Counted from the stretch's first letter, positions 32,422 to 42,099 are shown. The stretch: 64,000 bases of DNA from Candidatus Pseudoruminococcus merdavium (GCA_904419745.1 CAJFSS010000003.1:62001-126000); one strand, 5' to 3'. The notes: a model not told the origin generated them from the letters alone. Translations and numbers: made by a program.

Positions 32422-33348
32422 TTATTTTTTCAAAGTGGCAACTGCTTTTTCGTAAGTCTTTAAGGTATCTACATTGCAGGCGGTGTATGCTCTGGAAAAT
32501 TTGCGTACAAAAGAGGTTAGCGTCTTTCCAGGGCCGAATTCGACAAAGGTGTCAATTCCTGCATTTGCCATATTCTGCATTTCCGTAACAAACTGAACGG
32601 GGGAGATAAGATGTTTTTTCAAATAAGCGGCAAGATCTGTATCTTTTGGAAGGGCTGCCCCGGTGACATTGGAAAAAACTGCAAGGTTTGGTTCGTGGAA
32701 ATGGAAATCTTTGATTTTTGCATAGAATTCTTCCGCTGCATCCGCCATCAATTTGGAGTGGAACGCTGCGTTTACCGCAAGCTTGACTGCCTTAGCTCCC
32801 ATCCAGGAGAGGGTATCAGCTGCCGCCTGTGCTGCTTCCGGCTCCCCGGCAATAACGGTTTGCGCTGGGGTGTTAAAGTTGACTGGTGTGACAAATCCCG
32901 GAGTTTCCTCACAGACTTTCGCAATGGCGTCATTGTCGCTTCCAATAATGGCGAACATGGATCCAGGATGTTGTTGTGCGGCTTTCTGCATGGCGGCAGA
33001 ACGCGCAGCAATAATCTGAAGTCCGGTTTGAAGATCAAATGCACCAGCATAGGTAAGCGCCGCATATTCCCCCAGAGAATGCCCGGCAACGGCGTCCGGT
33101 TTGCCACAGGTTTCTTCTAGGCTATACACTGCCGCCAAGGAGTGGGCATAAATCAATGGCTGGGAATACTGGGTTTCATTGATTTTTTCCCCACTTTCCC
33201 CAAAGGAAAGCTCTTTCAAATCGTACCCGAGTACTTCACAGGCTGTATCATAGACATGGCGTGCCGGTGCAAAGGAATCATACAATTCTTTGCCCATCCC
33301 ATTGTACTGGGAACCTTGTCCACAGAAAAGATATGCTTTTTTCGACAT
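32422..33348 (-). CDS. fabD: FabD, malonyl-CoA:ACP transacylase
   Basis: FabD loads malonate onto acyl carrier protein for fatty acid elongation. The 308-residue product has the opening FCGQGSQYNGMGKELYD, the nucleophile motif GHSLGEYAALTYAG near residues 84-97, and a catalytic His in NAAFHSKLM. The start at 33348 has GGAGG eight bases upstream; the longer frame adds seven residues without support. In most clostridia fabD sits inside the fab operon, but here it is alone, inverted and divergent from fabH across a 151-base shared region. Confidence 0.95.
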   Translation of the reverse strand: MSKKAYLFCGQGSQYNGMGKELYDSFAPARHVYDTACEVLGYDLKELSFGESGEKINETQYSQPLIYAHSLAAVYSLEETCGKPDAVAGHSLGEYAALTYAGAFDLQTGLQIIAARSAAMQKAAQQHPGSMFAIIGSDNDAIAKVCEETPGFVTPVNFNTPAQTVIAGEPEAAQAAADTLSWMGAKAVKLAVNAAFHSKLMADAAEEFYAKIKDFHFHEPNLAVFSNVTGAALPKDTDLAAYLKKHLISPVQFVTEMQNMANAGIDTFVEFGPGKTLTSFVRKFSRAYTACNVDTLKTYEKAVATLKK

Positions 33349-33379
33349 AGTACCGTCCTCCGTGTTCACAAAAAGTTAA

Positions 33380-33409
33380 TTGACAAACCTCTGGTGAAAA
33401 GTCTAATAT
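33380..33409 (+). promoter_or_regulatory. Promoter of the fab/acc operon
   Basis: TTGACA (33380-33385) and TAATAT (33404-33409) are 18 bases apart. The -10 box lies inside an inverted repeat TCTAA-tatag-TTAGA (33402-33416). A second palindrome TCACA-a-TGTGA is at 33468-33478, between start point and fabH. Either could bind a lipid-responsive repressor; neither matches the FapR or FabT consensus that I know. Confidence 0.65.
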
Positions 33410-33499
33410 AGTTAGATATGAAGCTGTATGTTTTTTACAATTTCAATCTGTTTAATATATAACATAATCACAATGTGAACGCAAGAGGGAGTTTTTAAA

Positions 33500-34489
33500 A
33501 TGAAGGGTATCAAGGTACTGGCAACCGGACGGTATGCCCCGGATAATCTCGTGACCAATGAGGATTTTACAAAAATTGTTGACACTTCGGATGAATGGAT
33601 TACCACCCGTACTGGAATGAAAATACGGCATATTTCCGATGGGGAACCTACCTGGATGATGGCCTCCAAAGCAGCCAAACATGCGCTTGATAACGCCGGC
33701 ATTTCTGCAGAGGAAATCGACATGCTTTTGGTCACTACGGTTACGGGTGATTTTTACAGCCCGTCTGTGGCAAGTATGGTTCAACGGGAAATAGGGGCTT
33801 TCCATGCTTTTGGAATGGATTTGAACGCGGCTTGCAGCGGCTTTGTCTATGGGATGGACACCGCTTATCGCTATCTTTTGACCGGTGCGGCCAAAAAGGT
33901 TCTGCTTATCTCCGCGGAGACGCTTTCCAAAATCACGGATTATACCGATCGCTCCACCTGCGTTCTTTTTGGGGATGGGGCGGCAGCTGCAGTGCTCGCT
34001 TTGGGAGATGGGATCTACTCCTCTTACCTTGCGATGGATGCACATGACGCACATGTCCTCTATGCAAGGACACATGATAACCTCAATCCGTTTTCTACGA
34101 AAGGGACGCAGCACCCGGATGGATTTACTGGGGCGAAAGACCACTTCCTGTATATGGATGGAAGAGCGGTCTATAAATTTGCGGTAAAAGCCATGCCGGA
34201 AGCGGTGGAGCGCGCGGTAGAACAGGCGGGCCTCTCCTTGTCCGATATCGACTATATTATCCCACACCAGGCAAATATCCGGATTGTACAGACCGCGGCA
34301 AAAACGCTTGGCCTGCCAATGGAGAAATTCCTTATCAATGTGGCTGAGTATGGCAATACATCCAGTGCCAGTGTCCCTTTGTGTTTGGACGAATACAATG
34401 AGCGTGGGACATTCCATCCGGGCGATAAAATTGTCGTGGTTGGCTTTGGCGCGGGACTCACTTATGCGGCTGCAGTTTTTGAATGGTAA
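33500..34489 (+). CDS. fabH: FabH, beta-ketoacyl-ACP synthase III
   Basis: FabH starts fatty acid synthesis by condensing a short acyl-CoA with malonyl-ACP. It has 329 residues. The catalytic triad is visible: Cys in LNAACSGFVYG near residues 110-120, His in IPHQANIRIV, and Asn in GNTSSASVPLCL. It is the first gene of the forward fab operon, with GAGGGAG upstream of ATG 33500. fabK starts 12 bases after its stop. Confidence 0.96.
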   Translation: MKGIKVLATGRYAPDNLVTNEDFTKIVDTSDEWITTRTGMKIRHISDGEPTWMMASKAAKHALDNAGISAEEIDMLLVTTVTGDFYSPSVASMVQREIGAFHAFGMDLNAACSGFVYGMDTAYRYLLTGAAKKVLLISAETLSKITDYTDRSTCVLFGDGAAAAVLALGDGIYSSYLAMDAHDAHVLYARTHDNLNPFSTKGTQHPDGFTGAKDHFLYMDGRAVYKFAVKAMPEAVERAVEQAGLSLSDIDYIIPHQANIRIVQTAAKTLGLPMEKFLINVAEYGNTSSASVPLCLDEYNERGTFHPGDKIVVVGFGAGLTYAAAVFEW

Positions 34490-34501
34490 GGGGCGGCCAA
34501 A

Positions 34502-35431
34502 ATGAAAACACGAGTCACTGATTTATTCCATATCCAGTATCCTGTGATCCAGGGTGGGATGGCTTGGGTGGCGGATGCTTCCCTTGCAGCGGCTGTTTCC
34601 AATGCCGGAGGACTTGGGTTGCTTGCAGGGGCATCCCATCCGGCAGAAGAGGTTCGGAAACAGATTCTGCATGCCAAAGAACTGACGGACAAGCCGTTTG
34701 GCCTGAACATCATGCTCATGAGCGAACATTCTGCGGATTTAGTACAACTTGCCATAGAAGAACACCTTTCTGTGGTAGCGACAGGGGCAGGAAACCCGGC
34801 AAAATATATCCCCTCCCTGAAAGAGGCGGGAGTCAAGGTGCTCCCAGTAATCCCATCCGTTGCAATTGCAAAGAAAATGGAAAAAGCGGGTGCGGATGCC
34901 GTCGTGGCAGAAGGATGTGAATCCGGTGGACATATTGGGGAGATGACAACCATGGCGCTGGTTCCTCAGGTGGTGGATGCCATCAGTATTCCGGTGATTG
35001 CGGCAGGAGGAATTGCAGATGGAAGGGGGATGGCAGCCTCCCTGATGCTGGGCGCAGAGGGCGTTCAGATGGGGACACGTTTTTTGGCTGCAAAGGAGTG
35101 CAATATTAGCAGAACCTATCAGCAAATGGTACTGGATGCATCCGATTCTGATTCCGTTGTTACGGGCAGAACTTTTGGACGCGGTGTGCGCTCGCTGAAA
35201 AGCCCGCTTTCCAAACGCCTGCTGGAAATGGAGAAAAACGGCGCCCAGTTTGAAGAAATTGAGGCGCTAACGATGGATTCCTTGAGAAAGGCCGTACAGC
35301 AGGAAGATTTGGAAAATGGAAGCTTTATGGCCGGGCAGATTGCGGGACTGGTGCATCAATGCCAGAGCGCCAAAGAGATTGTGGAAGAAATTGTTTTCCA
35401 GGCGGAAAAGTTACTAAAAAAGTATTCCTAA
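34502..35431 (+). CDS. fabK: FabK, enoyl-ACP reductase II
   Basis: This FMN-dependent enoyl-ACP reductase (309 residues) is unrelated to FabI. The 2-nitropropane-dioxygenase-like barrel begins PVIQGGMAWVADASLAAAVSNAGG, with FGLNIMLM, and the VAEGCESGGHIGEMTT block near residues 137-152 holds the catalytic His region. It is the only enoyl reductase gene in this operon. FabK enzymes are naturally insensitive to triclosan, a known family property. It is co-transcribed between fabH and fabG. Confidence 0.95.
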   Translation: MKTRVTDLFHIQYPVIQGGMAWVADASLAAAVSNAGGLGLLAGASHPAEEVRKQILHAKELTDKPFGLNIMLMSEHSADLVQLAIEEHLSVVATGAGNPAKYIPSLKEAGVKVLPVIPSVAIAKKMEKAGADAVVAEGCESGGHIGEMTTMALVPQVVDAISIPVIAAGGIADGRGMAASLMLGAEGVQMGTRFLAAKECNISRTYQQMVLDASDSDSVVTGRTFGRGVRSLKSPLSKRLLEMEKNGAQFEEIEALTMDSLRKAVQQEDLENGSFMAGQIAGLVHQCQSAKEIVEEIVFQAEKLLKKYS

Positions 35432-35449
35432 GGGAAAGGGGAATTTATT

Positions 35450-36193
35450 TTGAGTAAAACAGTTTTGATTACCGGGGCGGAGCAGGGAATCGGCGCCTGC
35501 ATTGCAAAACGCTTTGCAAAAGACGGGTATCATGTCGCTATCAACTGCTACAACGAAGCAACAAGGGATGCATCTGGCATCAAAGTCGCGGAGGAATGCC
35601 GCGCCTTTGGAGTGGAAGCGGAATGCTTTTTGGCGGATGTTTCCAAGTTTGACGAATGTGAACGCATGGTCAAAGAAGTGGTTGCCCGTTTTGGTTCTCT
35701 GGATGTGCTTGTCAATAATGCCGGCATTACCAAAGACGGCCTGATGGCGCGGATGTCTGAAGCGCAGTTTGATGCAGTCATGAACGTCAATTATAAGGGC
35801 GTCTTTAATATGATGCGCCATGTATCCGGCGTGATGATCAAACAAAAACATGGTAAAATCATCAATATTTCCTCGGTTGCGGGGCTTTACGGGAATGCAG
35901 GGCAGATCAACTACTCTGCTGCAAAGGCCGGAGTTGTTGGTATGACCCTGACCGGAGCGAAGGAACTTGGACCAAGAAATATTACGGTGAATGCCGTTGC
36001 CCCGGGCTTTATTGAAACGAAAATGACCGAAGTGCTCCCAGAAAAGGTGAAGGAGGGCGCGCTTGCCTCCATTCCTCTTCGGAGATTCGGTACGGTGGAT
36101 GAGGTTGCCGGCGTGGTAGCATTTCTTGCTTCGGATGATGCAAATTATGTCAGCGGGCAGGTTATTGTGATTGACGGCGCAATGTCCATGTAA
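35450..36193 (+). CDS. fabG: FabG, 3-oxoacyl-ACP reductase
   Basis: This is the NADPH-dependent ketoreductase of the elongation cycle (247 residues). The cofactor loop is TGAEQGIGACIAKRF; the usual TGASRGIG is slightly altered. NNAGITKDGLMARM, the catalytic Ser in NISSVAGLYGN and YSAAKAG follow. The likely start is TTG 35450, with AGGGAAAGGGG upstream. It lies between fabK and fabF. The second SDR in the window (28531) lacks the ITKDGLMARM block and is not a fatty acid reductase. Confidence 0.94.
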   Translation: MSKTVLITGAEQGIGACIAKRFAKDGYHVAINCYNEATRDASGIKVAEECRAFGVEAECFLADVSKFDECERMVKEVVARFGSLDVLVNNAGITKDGLMARMSEAQFDAVMNVNYKGVFNMMRHVSGVMIKQKHGKIINISSVAGLYGNAGQINYSAAKAGVVGMTLTGAKELGPRNITVNAVAPGFIETKMTEVLPEKVKEGALASIPLRRFGTVDEVAGVVAFLASDDANYVSGQVIVIDGAMSM

Positions 36194-36266
36194 GGCCGTG
36201 GCAGACTAGACTTAAGAGAGTACTGGGGGTTTCCCCTTTTTCGTTTTATCAAACAGGAGGATCAAT

Positions 36267-37496
36267 ATGAGAAGAGTAGTGATTACCGGTGTTGGGGCAA
36301 TCACGCCGATTGGAATCGGAAAAGATGAGATGTGGGAAAATGTGAAAGCGGGGAAACACGGCTTTTGCACGATTGATCGCTTTGACACTTCCGATTTGAA
36401 GGTAAAAGTTGCGGCGCAGGTTAACAACTTTGAACCTACGGATTTTATAGAAAAGAAAGAGGTCAGAAAAATGGGCCGTTTCTGCCAATTTGCTGTGGCT
36501 GCGGCAGATATGGCGGTCAAAGATTCTGGAAGCGATTTTAAAGACCTTGATCCGTTCCGTGTTGGAGTGATCTTTGGAAGCGGGATCGGTGGCATCGATA
36601 CTCTGTGCGAGGAATATGATAAATTCAAGACTGCTGGGCCAAGAAGGGTTTCCCCATTTTTTGTCCCAATGATGATTTCCAACATGGCCCCAGGCATGAT
36701 TTCCATGCGCCATGGATTTCAAGGGGCAAATCTTGCAACCGTAACTGCTTGTGCCTCTGCAAACCATGCGATTGGCGAGGCGTTCCGCCAGATTAAAGCC
36801 GGCTACCTGGACGCTGCCCTGACCGGTGGGTCAGAGGCGGCGATAGTCAAGCTGGCATTAGCTGGTTTTGCAAATATGAAAGCCCTTTCTTCCAGTGAGG
36901 ATCCGGATCGCGCTTCCATCCCATTTGACAAGGAGCGTGACGGCTTTGTCATGGGAGAAGGCGCAGGTGCTCTGATGCTGGAGGAATATGAACACGCTGT
37001 TGCGCGGGGTGCGACGATTTATGCGGAAATTGCCGGTTATGGGGCAACAGGGGACGCTTATCATATCACCAGCCCGGCGCCGGATGGCATTGCTGCAAGC
37101 AAGGCCATGCAGTTTGCCATGGAAGAAGCGGGTGTAAATCCGGAGGATATAGATTATATCAATGCACATGGTACTTCAACGCCCATTAACGACGCTTTTG
37201 AGACTACTGCGATTAAGCTGGCGCTTGGGGAAGCCGCATATAAAACGGCAGTCAGCTCGACAAAGTCCATGACCGGGCATTTGCTTGGCGCTGCCGGTGC
37301 GGTGGAGGCAATTATAACTGCGCTTGCCCTGAAAGAGGGGATTCTACCTCCGACTGTGGGATTCAAGGTGCCAGATGAAGAGTGCGACCTTGATTATGTG
37401 ACGGATGGTGCGCGCAAAGCGGAGCTGAAAGCGGCGCTGTCCAATTCCCTGGGTTTTGGCGGACACAATGCGACCTTGTGTTTGAAACGGGTATAG
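36267..37496 (+). CDS. fabF: FabF, beta-ketoacyl-ACP synthase II
   Basis: This is the main elongating condensing enzyme (409 residues). The thiolase-fold motifs include the nucleophile Cys in VTACASANHAIGEA near residues 163-176. His residues follow in INAHGTSTPINDAFE and SMTGHLLGAAGAVEA. It starts MRRVVITGVGAITPIG at ATG 36267, with AGGAGG upstream. The 73-base gap after fabG contains a short G-run/C-run stretch but no clear terminator. Confidence 0.96.
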   Translation: MRRVVITGVGAITPIGIGKDEMWENVKAGKHGFCTIDRFDTSDLKVKVAAQVNNFEPTDFIEKKEVRKMGRFCQFAVAAADMAVKDSGSDFKDLDPFRVGVIFGSGIGGIDTLCEEYDKFKTAGPRRVSPFFVPMMISNMAPGMISMRHGFQGANLATVTACASANHAIGEAFRQIKAGYLDAALTGGSEAAIVKLALAGFANMKALSSSEDPDRASIPFDKERDGFVMGEGAGALMLEEYEHAVARGATIYAEIAGYGATGDAYHITSPAPDGIAASKAMQFAMEEAGVNPEDIDYINAHGTSTPINDAFETTAIKLALGEAAYKTAVSSTKSMTGHLLGAAGAVEAIITALALKEGILPPTVGFKVPDEECDLDYVTDGARKAELKAALSNSLGFGGHNATLCLKRV

Positions 37497-37560
37497 CGGA
37501 AAAGGTACCGCGTATAAGAACTCTGTGTACTGACATGAGATTGAGGAGGGCTATAGCAAT

Positions 37561-38022
37561 ATGGCAAAATTAGAACTGACAACAGAGAGCATTAAGGATT
37601 TAATGCTCAGTTTTTCCCGGTGTGGCTTGACCGGGCTTGAAATTGAAGATGAGGGATTTAAGCTGAGCTTTTCCAAAGAGCAGACCGTGGTTGAGGTGGC
37701 TCCCCAACAACCGGTGGTTGCTGCGGTTCCTTCTGTTGCCCCCGCTACTCCGGCTCCTGCTGTGGAAGAACAGGCGCCGACACACACAGGTACTCCAGTG
37801 GTCTCCCCGATTGTCGGGACTTTTTATGCGGCAGCTTCTCCGGAAAAGCCCCCGTTTGTCACTGTCGGCTCTCAGGTGAAAAAGGGCGATGTCCTCTTTA
37901 TCATTGAATCCATGAAACTGATGAACGAAATCACCAGCGAAGTGGATGGGACCGTACAGGAAATCTGTGTGCAGAATGGTGAAGCAGTGGAATACAGCCA
38001 GCCAATTATGTATATCGGATAA
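37561..38022 (+). CDS. accB: AccB, biotin carboxyl carrier protein
   Basis: This is the carrier subunit of acetyl-CoA carboxylase (153 residues). An N-terminal helical region is followed by a Pro/Ala/Val-rich flexible linker (about residues 45-75). The C-terminal biotinyl domain contains ESMKLMNEI; its lysine, near residue 118, receives biotin. The canonical motif is EAMKLMNE; here Ser replaces Ala, as in many Firmicutes. It sits between fabF and fabZ. Confidence 0.95.
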   Translation: MAKLELTTESIKDLMLSFSRCGLTGLEIEDEGFKLSFSKEQTVVEVAPQQPVVAAVPSVAPATPAPAVEEQAPTHTGTPVVSPIVGTFYAAASPEKPPFVTVGSQVKKGDVLFIIESMKLMNEITSEVDGTVQEICVQNGEAVEYSQPIMYIG

Positions 38023-38035
38023 GGGGGAACAGAGT

Positions 38036-38467
38036 ATGCCACTGATGAATTTGGAGCAGATCAAGGAGATTATACCGCACCGTGATCCATTTCTACTCAT
38101 TGATGAGGTCGAAGAATTGGAGCCGGGCGTATGCTGTGTGGCGAAAAAATATTTAAAACCGGAAGAGGATTGGTTCCGTGGACATTTTCCTGGCCATCCG
38201 GTGCAGCCCGGTGTCCTGATGATTGAAATGCTCGCCCAAGCGGGCGCGGTGTGCGCGCTTTCCCTGCCGGAAAACAAGGGGAAACTGGCCTTTTTTACCG
38301 GAATTGACAAAGCGCGTTTCCGCGGTCAGGTGAATCCTGGGGATACACTGACCCTTTCCATTGAAATGACAAAATGGAAAGGCCCAATTGGATTTGGCAA
38401 GGCGGTTGCAACCGTGGACGGCAAAAAAGTCGTTACAGCGGAACTCTCCTTTGCCCTCTCCAAGTAA
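38036..38467 (+). CDS. fabZ: FabZ, 3-hydroxyacyl-ACP dehydratase
   Basis: This hot-dog-fold dehydratase has 143 residues. The catalytic His is in [14 protein letters not shown] near residues 12-25, and the catalytic Glu follows [27 protein letters not shown] 38036 is chosen because AAGGGGGAAC precedes it and homology begins there; the open frame extends further upstream within accB. It follows accB by 13 bases. Confidence 0.96.
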   Translation: MPLMNLEQIKEIIPHRDPFLLIDEVEELEPGVCCVAKKYLKPEEDWFRGHFPGHPVQPGVLMIEMLAQAGAVCALSLPENKGKLAFFTGIDKARFRGQVNPGDTLTLSIEMTKWKGPIGFGKAVATVDGKKVVTAELSFALSK

Positions 38468-38489
38468 CAGGATAGAAAGGGCGAAGCAG

Positions 38490-39839
38490 ATGTTTCAGAA
38501 AATATTGATTGCAAACCGCGGGGAAATTGCCGTTCGGATTATCCGCGCGTGCCGGGAACTTGGAATTCAAACAGTCGCCGTCTATTCGACTGCGGATAAA
38601 TCCGCCTTGCATGCCCAGATAGCGGACGAGGCTATCTGTATTGGTCCTGCTGCCACCAAGGACAGTTACTTGAATATGGGTTCTATCTTAGCAGCCTGTC
38701 AGGTAACCGGGGCACAAGCGGTGCACCCAGGCTTTGGATTTTTGTCTGAAAATGCGGATTTTGCACGCAAGTGTGCCCAGTGTGGCCTTGTCTTTATTGG
38801 CCCGGATCCATCGGCAATGGACTTGATGGGCGATAAGGCCATGGCAAAGGAGACCATGAAACGGGTAGGGGTCCCTGTGGTACTGGGTTCTGACGGGGAA
38901 GTACCGGATATTATCGAAGCGCGCGAGGTTGCAAAGCGAATTGGATACCCGGTTATGATTAAAGCAAGCGCCGGCGGAGGCGGACGTGGGATCCGTGTAG
39001 TACATAAAGAAGAAGAACTGGAAGGGGCTTACAATGCTGCCCGTCAGGAAGCCCTGCTGTTTTTTGGAAATGACGGGGTTTATATTGAAAAGTTTATTGA
39101 AAACCCGCGCCATGTAGAAATTCAGATTCTAGGGGATAAGCACGGAAATATTGTGCATCTGGGGGAACGCGACTGTTCTATTCAGCGTCGAAACCAGAAA
39201 GTGATTGAGGAATCCCCTTCCCCGGCAAAAGCCATGACTCCGCAGTTGCGGCAGAAGATGGGCGAAGCCGCTGTAAAAGCGGCGCGCGCCGTCAATTACT
39301 ATAACGCCGGGACCATTGAATTTTTGCTTGATAAAAATGGGGATTTCTACTTTATGGAGATGAACACCCGTATTCAGGTGGAACATCCGGTGACAGAATG
39401 GGTGACTGGTATCGACCTGGTCAAACATCAGATACTGATTGCCGCAGGGGAACACCTGCCCTTTGAACAAAAGGATATTGCCGTACGCGGGCATGCGATT
39501 GAATGCCGAATCAATGCAGAAAACCCAAAGTATAATTTCCGCCCTTCTCCGGGAGTGATTACCTCCCTGCACATGCCCGGAGGGCCGGGGATCCGTGTGG
39601 ATTCCGCCGTTTATCAGGGCTATGAAATTACGCCCCACTACGATTCGATGATTGCCAAACTGATTGTCCATGCTCCGACCCGGCTGGAAGCCATTAAAAA
39701 AATGCGCTGGGCGTTGGCAGAATTTATCGTCGAAGGCGTTGACACCAATATAGATTTTCAGTTAAACTTATTACGGGATGAGGACTTTGTGTCTGGAAAC
39801 TTTGATGTGGGGTTCCTCACCCATAAAAATCTGATTTAA
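38490..39839 (+). CDS. accC: AccC, biotin carboxylase subunit
   Basis: This ATP-grasp enzyme carboxylates biotin on AccB (449 residues). It begins [36 protein letters not shown], the glycine-rich ATP loop [16 protein letters not shown] and [14 protein letters not shown] are all present. ATG 38490 is chosen at the start of homology, with AAGGGCGAAG upstream; the open frame is longer. It is followed by a perfect 7-bp hairpin before accD. Confidence 0.96.
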   Translation: MFQKILIANRGEIAVRIIRACRELGIQTVAVYSTADKSALHAQIADEAICIGPAATKDSYLNMGSILAACQVTGAQAVHPGFGFLSENADFARKCAQCGLVFIGPDPSAMDLMGDKAMAKETMKRVGVPVVLGSDGEVPDIIEAREVAKRIGYPVMIKASAGGGGRGIRVVHKEEELEGAYNAARQEALLFFGNDGVYIEKFIENPRHVEIQILGDKHGNIVHLGERDCSIQRRNQKVIEESPSPAKAMTPQLRQKMGEAAVKAARAVNYYNAGTIEFLLDKNGDFYFMEMNTRIQVEHPVTEWVTGIDLVKHQILIAAGEHLPFEQKDIAVRGHAIECRINAENPKYNFRPSPGVITSLHMPGGPGIRVDSAVYQGYEITPHYDSMIAKLIVHAPTRLEAIKKMRWALAEFIVEGVDTNIDFQLNLLRDEDFVSGNFDVGFLTHKNLI

Positions 39840-39842
39840 ATC

Positions 39843-39860
39843 CCCTGTGTTTTCACAGGG
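39843..39860 (+). promoter_or_regulatory. Intercistronic hairpin accC-accD
   Basis: CCCTGTG(tttt)CACAGGG is a perfect 7-bp stem just after the accC stop. No T-run follows, so it is more likely an mRNA stability or processing element than a terminator. Confidence 0.6.
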
Positions 39861-39892
39861 AGAACCTCAGAGAAGGGAAGTTGATCCCCTTG

Positions 39893-40762
39893 ATGGAGGA
39901 TTTGTTTCAGAAGGTAAAAGAACGGATGAAAGTGGACGTCAAAAAAACGCCCTCTTCTAATTCCGTACATATCCCTTCCAACATGATGTTCAAATGTCCC
40001 CGCTGTCAGCATGTGGAATTCATGGAAGATTTTGAGCGGGACAAGAAGGTCTGTGGCAATTGCGGGTATCATGCCCGTATTTCTGCACAAGAGCGTCTGG
40101 CAATGACCGTTGACCCGGACAGCTTTGTGGAGTATGATGCCGGGATGACCAGTTTAAACCCGATTGATTTTCCAAAGTATGCAGAGAAAGTTGAAAAGCT
40201 TCAGCAGGAAACTGGATTGAAAGAAGCGATTGTGACAGGGGAATGCACGATTCACGGATATCCCTGTGTGATTGGGATTATGGATTCCCGTTTTATGATG
40301 GCGTCCATGGGTTCCGTAGTTGGAGAAAAGGTGACGCGTGCATTTGAACGCGCAACGGTTCGTGGCCTTCCAGTCATTCTCTTTACCGCTTCCGGCGGCG
40401 CCAGGATGCAGGAGGGGATTATCTCCCTGATGCAGATGGCAAAGACCTCTGCGGCGGCAGCAAAGCACAGCGATGCCGGACTGTTGTATATCACGGTATT
40501 GACCGACCCAACCACTGGAGGAGTTACCGCCTCGTTTGCGTCTCTGGGTGATATCATCATCGCGGAACCAAAGGTACTTGTTGGTTTTACGGGGCGGCGT
40601 GTGATCGAGGCAACCATCAAACAGCGCTTACCGGATGATTTCCAGTCGGCGGAATTTATGATGGAGCATGGCTTTGTGGATATGATTGTAAAACGCCCTG
40701 TCCTGCGCAAGACCCTGTACCGTCTGCTGCGCGCACACGGCGTAAAACGGATTGATCAATAG
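39893..40762 (+). CDS. accD: AccD, acetyl-CoA carboxylase carboxyltransferase beta
   Basis: This is the zinc-binding beta subunit of the carboxyltransferase (about 289 residues). Four cysteines form the zinc finger [11 protein letters not shown]...KVCGNCGY near residues 32-58. The crotonase-like core has [19 protein letters not shown] and [15 protein letters not shown]. The start is uncertain: ATG 39893, TTG 39890 and TTG 39881 are in frame, and AGAAGGG at 39871 is not ideally spaced for any. ATG 39893 is given by convention. accA follows after a 111-base gap with a long hairpin. Confidence 0.94.
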   Translation: MEDLFQKVKERMKVDVKKTPSSNSVHIPSNMMFKCPRCQHVEFMEDFERDKKVCGNCGYHARISAQERLAMTVDPDSFVEYDAGMTSLNPIDFPKYAEKVEKLQQETGLKEAIVTGECTIHGYPCVIGIMDSRFMMASMGSVVGEKVTRAFERATVRGLPVILFTASGGARMQEGIISLMQMAKTSAAAAKHSDAGLLYITVLTDPTTGGVTASFASLGDIIIAEPKVLVGFTGRRVIEATIKQRLPDDFQSAEFMMEHGFVDMIVKRPVLRKTLYRLLRAHGVKRIDQ

Positions 40763-40819
40763 CCCTTTTGATGGTTTTTACAGCAAAGGGGTTTTGGCTG
40801 TCGGTTTTGCCCGGCCGGC

Positions 40820-40847
40820 CTGTACCCGTCTGTTTAGACAGGTACAG
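40820..40847 (+). promoter_or_regulatory. Intercistronic hairpin accD-accA
   Basis: CTGTACC-c-GTCT-gttt-AGAC-a-GGTACAG forms an 11-bp stem with one symmetric mismatch. No T-run follows. It ends 26 bases before the accA start. Confidence 0.65.
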
Positions 40848-40873
40848 CGATCAAGGAAGAAAGAGGTGCGGTT

Positions 40874-41677
40874 ATGGCGCGTTTGACAGCATATGAGCGG
40901 CTTCAATTGGTTCACGATAAGGAACGGCCGACCATACGCGACTATATTCCGATGATTTTTGATGAGTATTATGAGATGCATGGCGATAGGCTGTACGGCG
41001 ACGACCCGGCGATTACAGGGGGGATTGCTGTATTCCAGTCCATTCCGGTCACAGTGATTTCCCATGTACGTGGGCGCAATCTTGAGGAAAATAAAAAGTC
41101 CAATTTTGCAATGGCCCATCCAGAAGGGTACCGAAAGGCCCTCCGTCTGATTCACCAGGCGGAAAAATTCCATCGGCCGGTTATCTGTTTTATTGATACT
41201 TCCGGCGCTTACTGCGGCATTGGTGCGGAGGAACGCGGGCAGGGGGAAGCGATTGCCCGTAATCTCTATGAGCTTATCAATGTTAAAACTCCGATTGTCT
41301 CCATTGTCCTTGGCGAAGGGGAAAGCGGGGGCGCTTTGGGGCTCGGTGTGTGCGATGAACTGGCGATGATGGAAAACGCCCTGTATTCTGTCATTTCTCC
41401 GCGCGGCTGTGCGAGTATTCTATGGAAGGATGCTTCCAGAGAAAAGGAAGCCGCCAATATCCTGCATATTACTGCGGAGGATTTGCTGGAACTTAAGGTG
41501 GCGGAGCATATCATTTCTGAGCCGGCGGGTGGTTCTCAAAAAGACCCTGTTGCCAGTGCAAGCAATATTTCCGAGTATTTGGCAGAAGTTTTGCCAAGAC
41601 TTTTGCAAGAACCTCTTGATATCTTGCTGGAAAAAAGGTATGATAAGTTTCGCAAGATCGGAACCTTTTCCGAATAA
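40874..41677 (+). CDS. accA: AccA, acetyl-CoA carboxylase carboxyltransferase alpha
   Basis: This is the alpha carboxyltransferase subunit. The 267-residue product starts [24 protein letters not shown], aligning to about residue 55 of the Bacillus or E. coli protein, so the usual N-terminal coiled-coil segment is absent. Core motifs are [32 protein letters not shown] (canonical GAYPG here reads GAYCG), [12 protein letters not shown] and [16 protein letters not shown]. It pairs with AccD. The short form occurs in some clostridia as far as I recall. acpP follows. Confidence 0.94.
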   Translation: MARLTAYERLQLVHDKERPTIRDYIPMIFDEYYEMHGDRLYGDDPAITGGIAVFQSIPVTVISHVRGRNLEENKKSNFAMAHPEGYRKALRLIHQAEKFHRPVICFIDTSGAYCGIGAEERGQGEAIARNLYELINVKTPIVSIVLGEGESGGALGLGVCDELAMMENALYSVISPRGCASILWKDASREKEAANILHITAEDLLELKVAEHIISEPAGGSQKDPVASASNISEYLAEVLPRLLQEPLDILLEKRYDKFRKIGTFSE

Positions 41678-41751
41678 GGCAACCAAAGCGCGGGATGACG
41701 CTTTCAATTCATCCGAATTTTCAAGTATCAATGACTGAGGAGGAGCCTATT

Positions 41752-41985
41752 ATGGTATTCGAAAAAGTAAGAGACATCCTTTGCGAGCAGCTCGACGTGG
41801 ATGAAGAGAAAGTGACAATGGAAGCAAACATCACTGATGACTTGGGTGCGGATTCCCTGGACATCGTGGATTTGGTGATGTCCCTGGAAGAGGAATTCGA
41901 CGTGGAAGTTCCCGATGAGGAAGTTGAAAACATCAAAACTGTTGGCGACATTGTCAAATTTATTGAGAGCCACGTAGAAGAGTAA
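41752..41985 (+). CDS. acpP: Acyl carrier protein
   Basis: This acidic 77-residue carrier has the 4'-phosphopantetheine attachment Ser in [19 protein letters not shown] near residue 37. ATG 41752 is supported by GAGGAGGAG upstream; an in-frame extension to 41695 lacks homology. It is the last gene of the fab/acc operon and precedes the terminator. In many clostridia acpP is near fabH/fabK instead. High charge and all four helices match AcpP. Confidence 0.95.
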   Translation: MVFEKVRDILCEQLDVDEEKVTMEANITDDLGADSLDIVDLVMSLEEEFDVEVPDEEVENIKTVGDIVKFIESHVEE

Positions 41986-41999
41986 TTTTATAAAACGCA

Positions 42000-42037
42000 A
42001 AGCCGGTGGAACCGTTTCGGTTCTACCGGCTTTTTTG
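42000..42037 (+). terminator. Terminator of the fab/acc operon
   Basis: AAGCCGGTGGAACC and GGTTCTACCGGCTT pair around a short loop, followed by six T. Confidence 0.95.
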
Positions 42038-42099
42038 TTGTCTCATATCTGGCTGTCATGGATTTGACCTTTTCTGAATACAGTTAACACAGGGTGATT

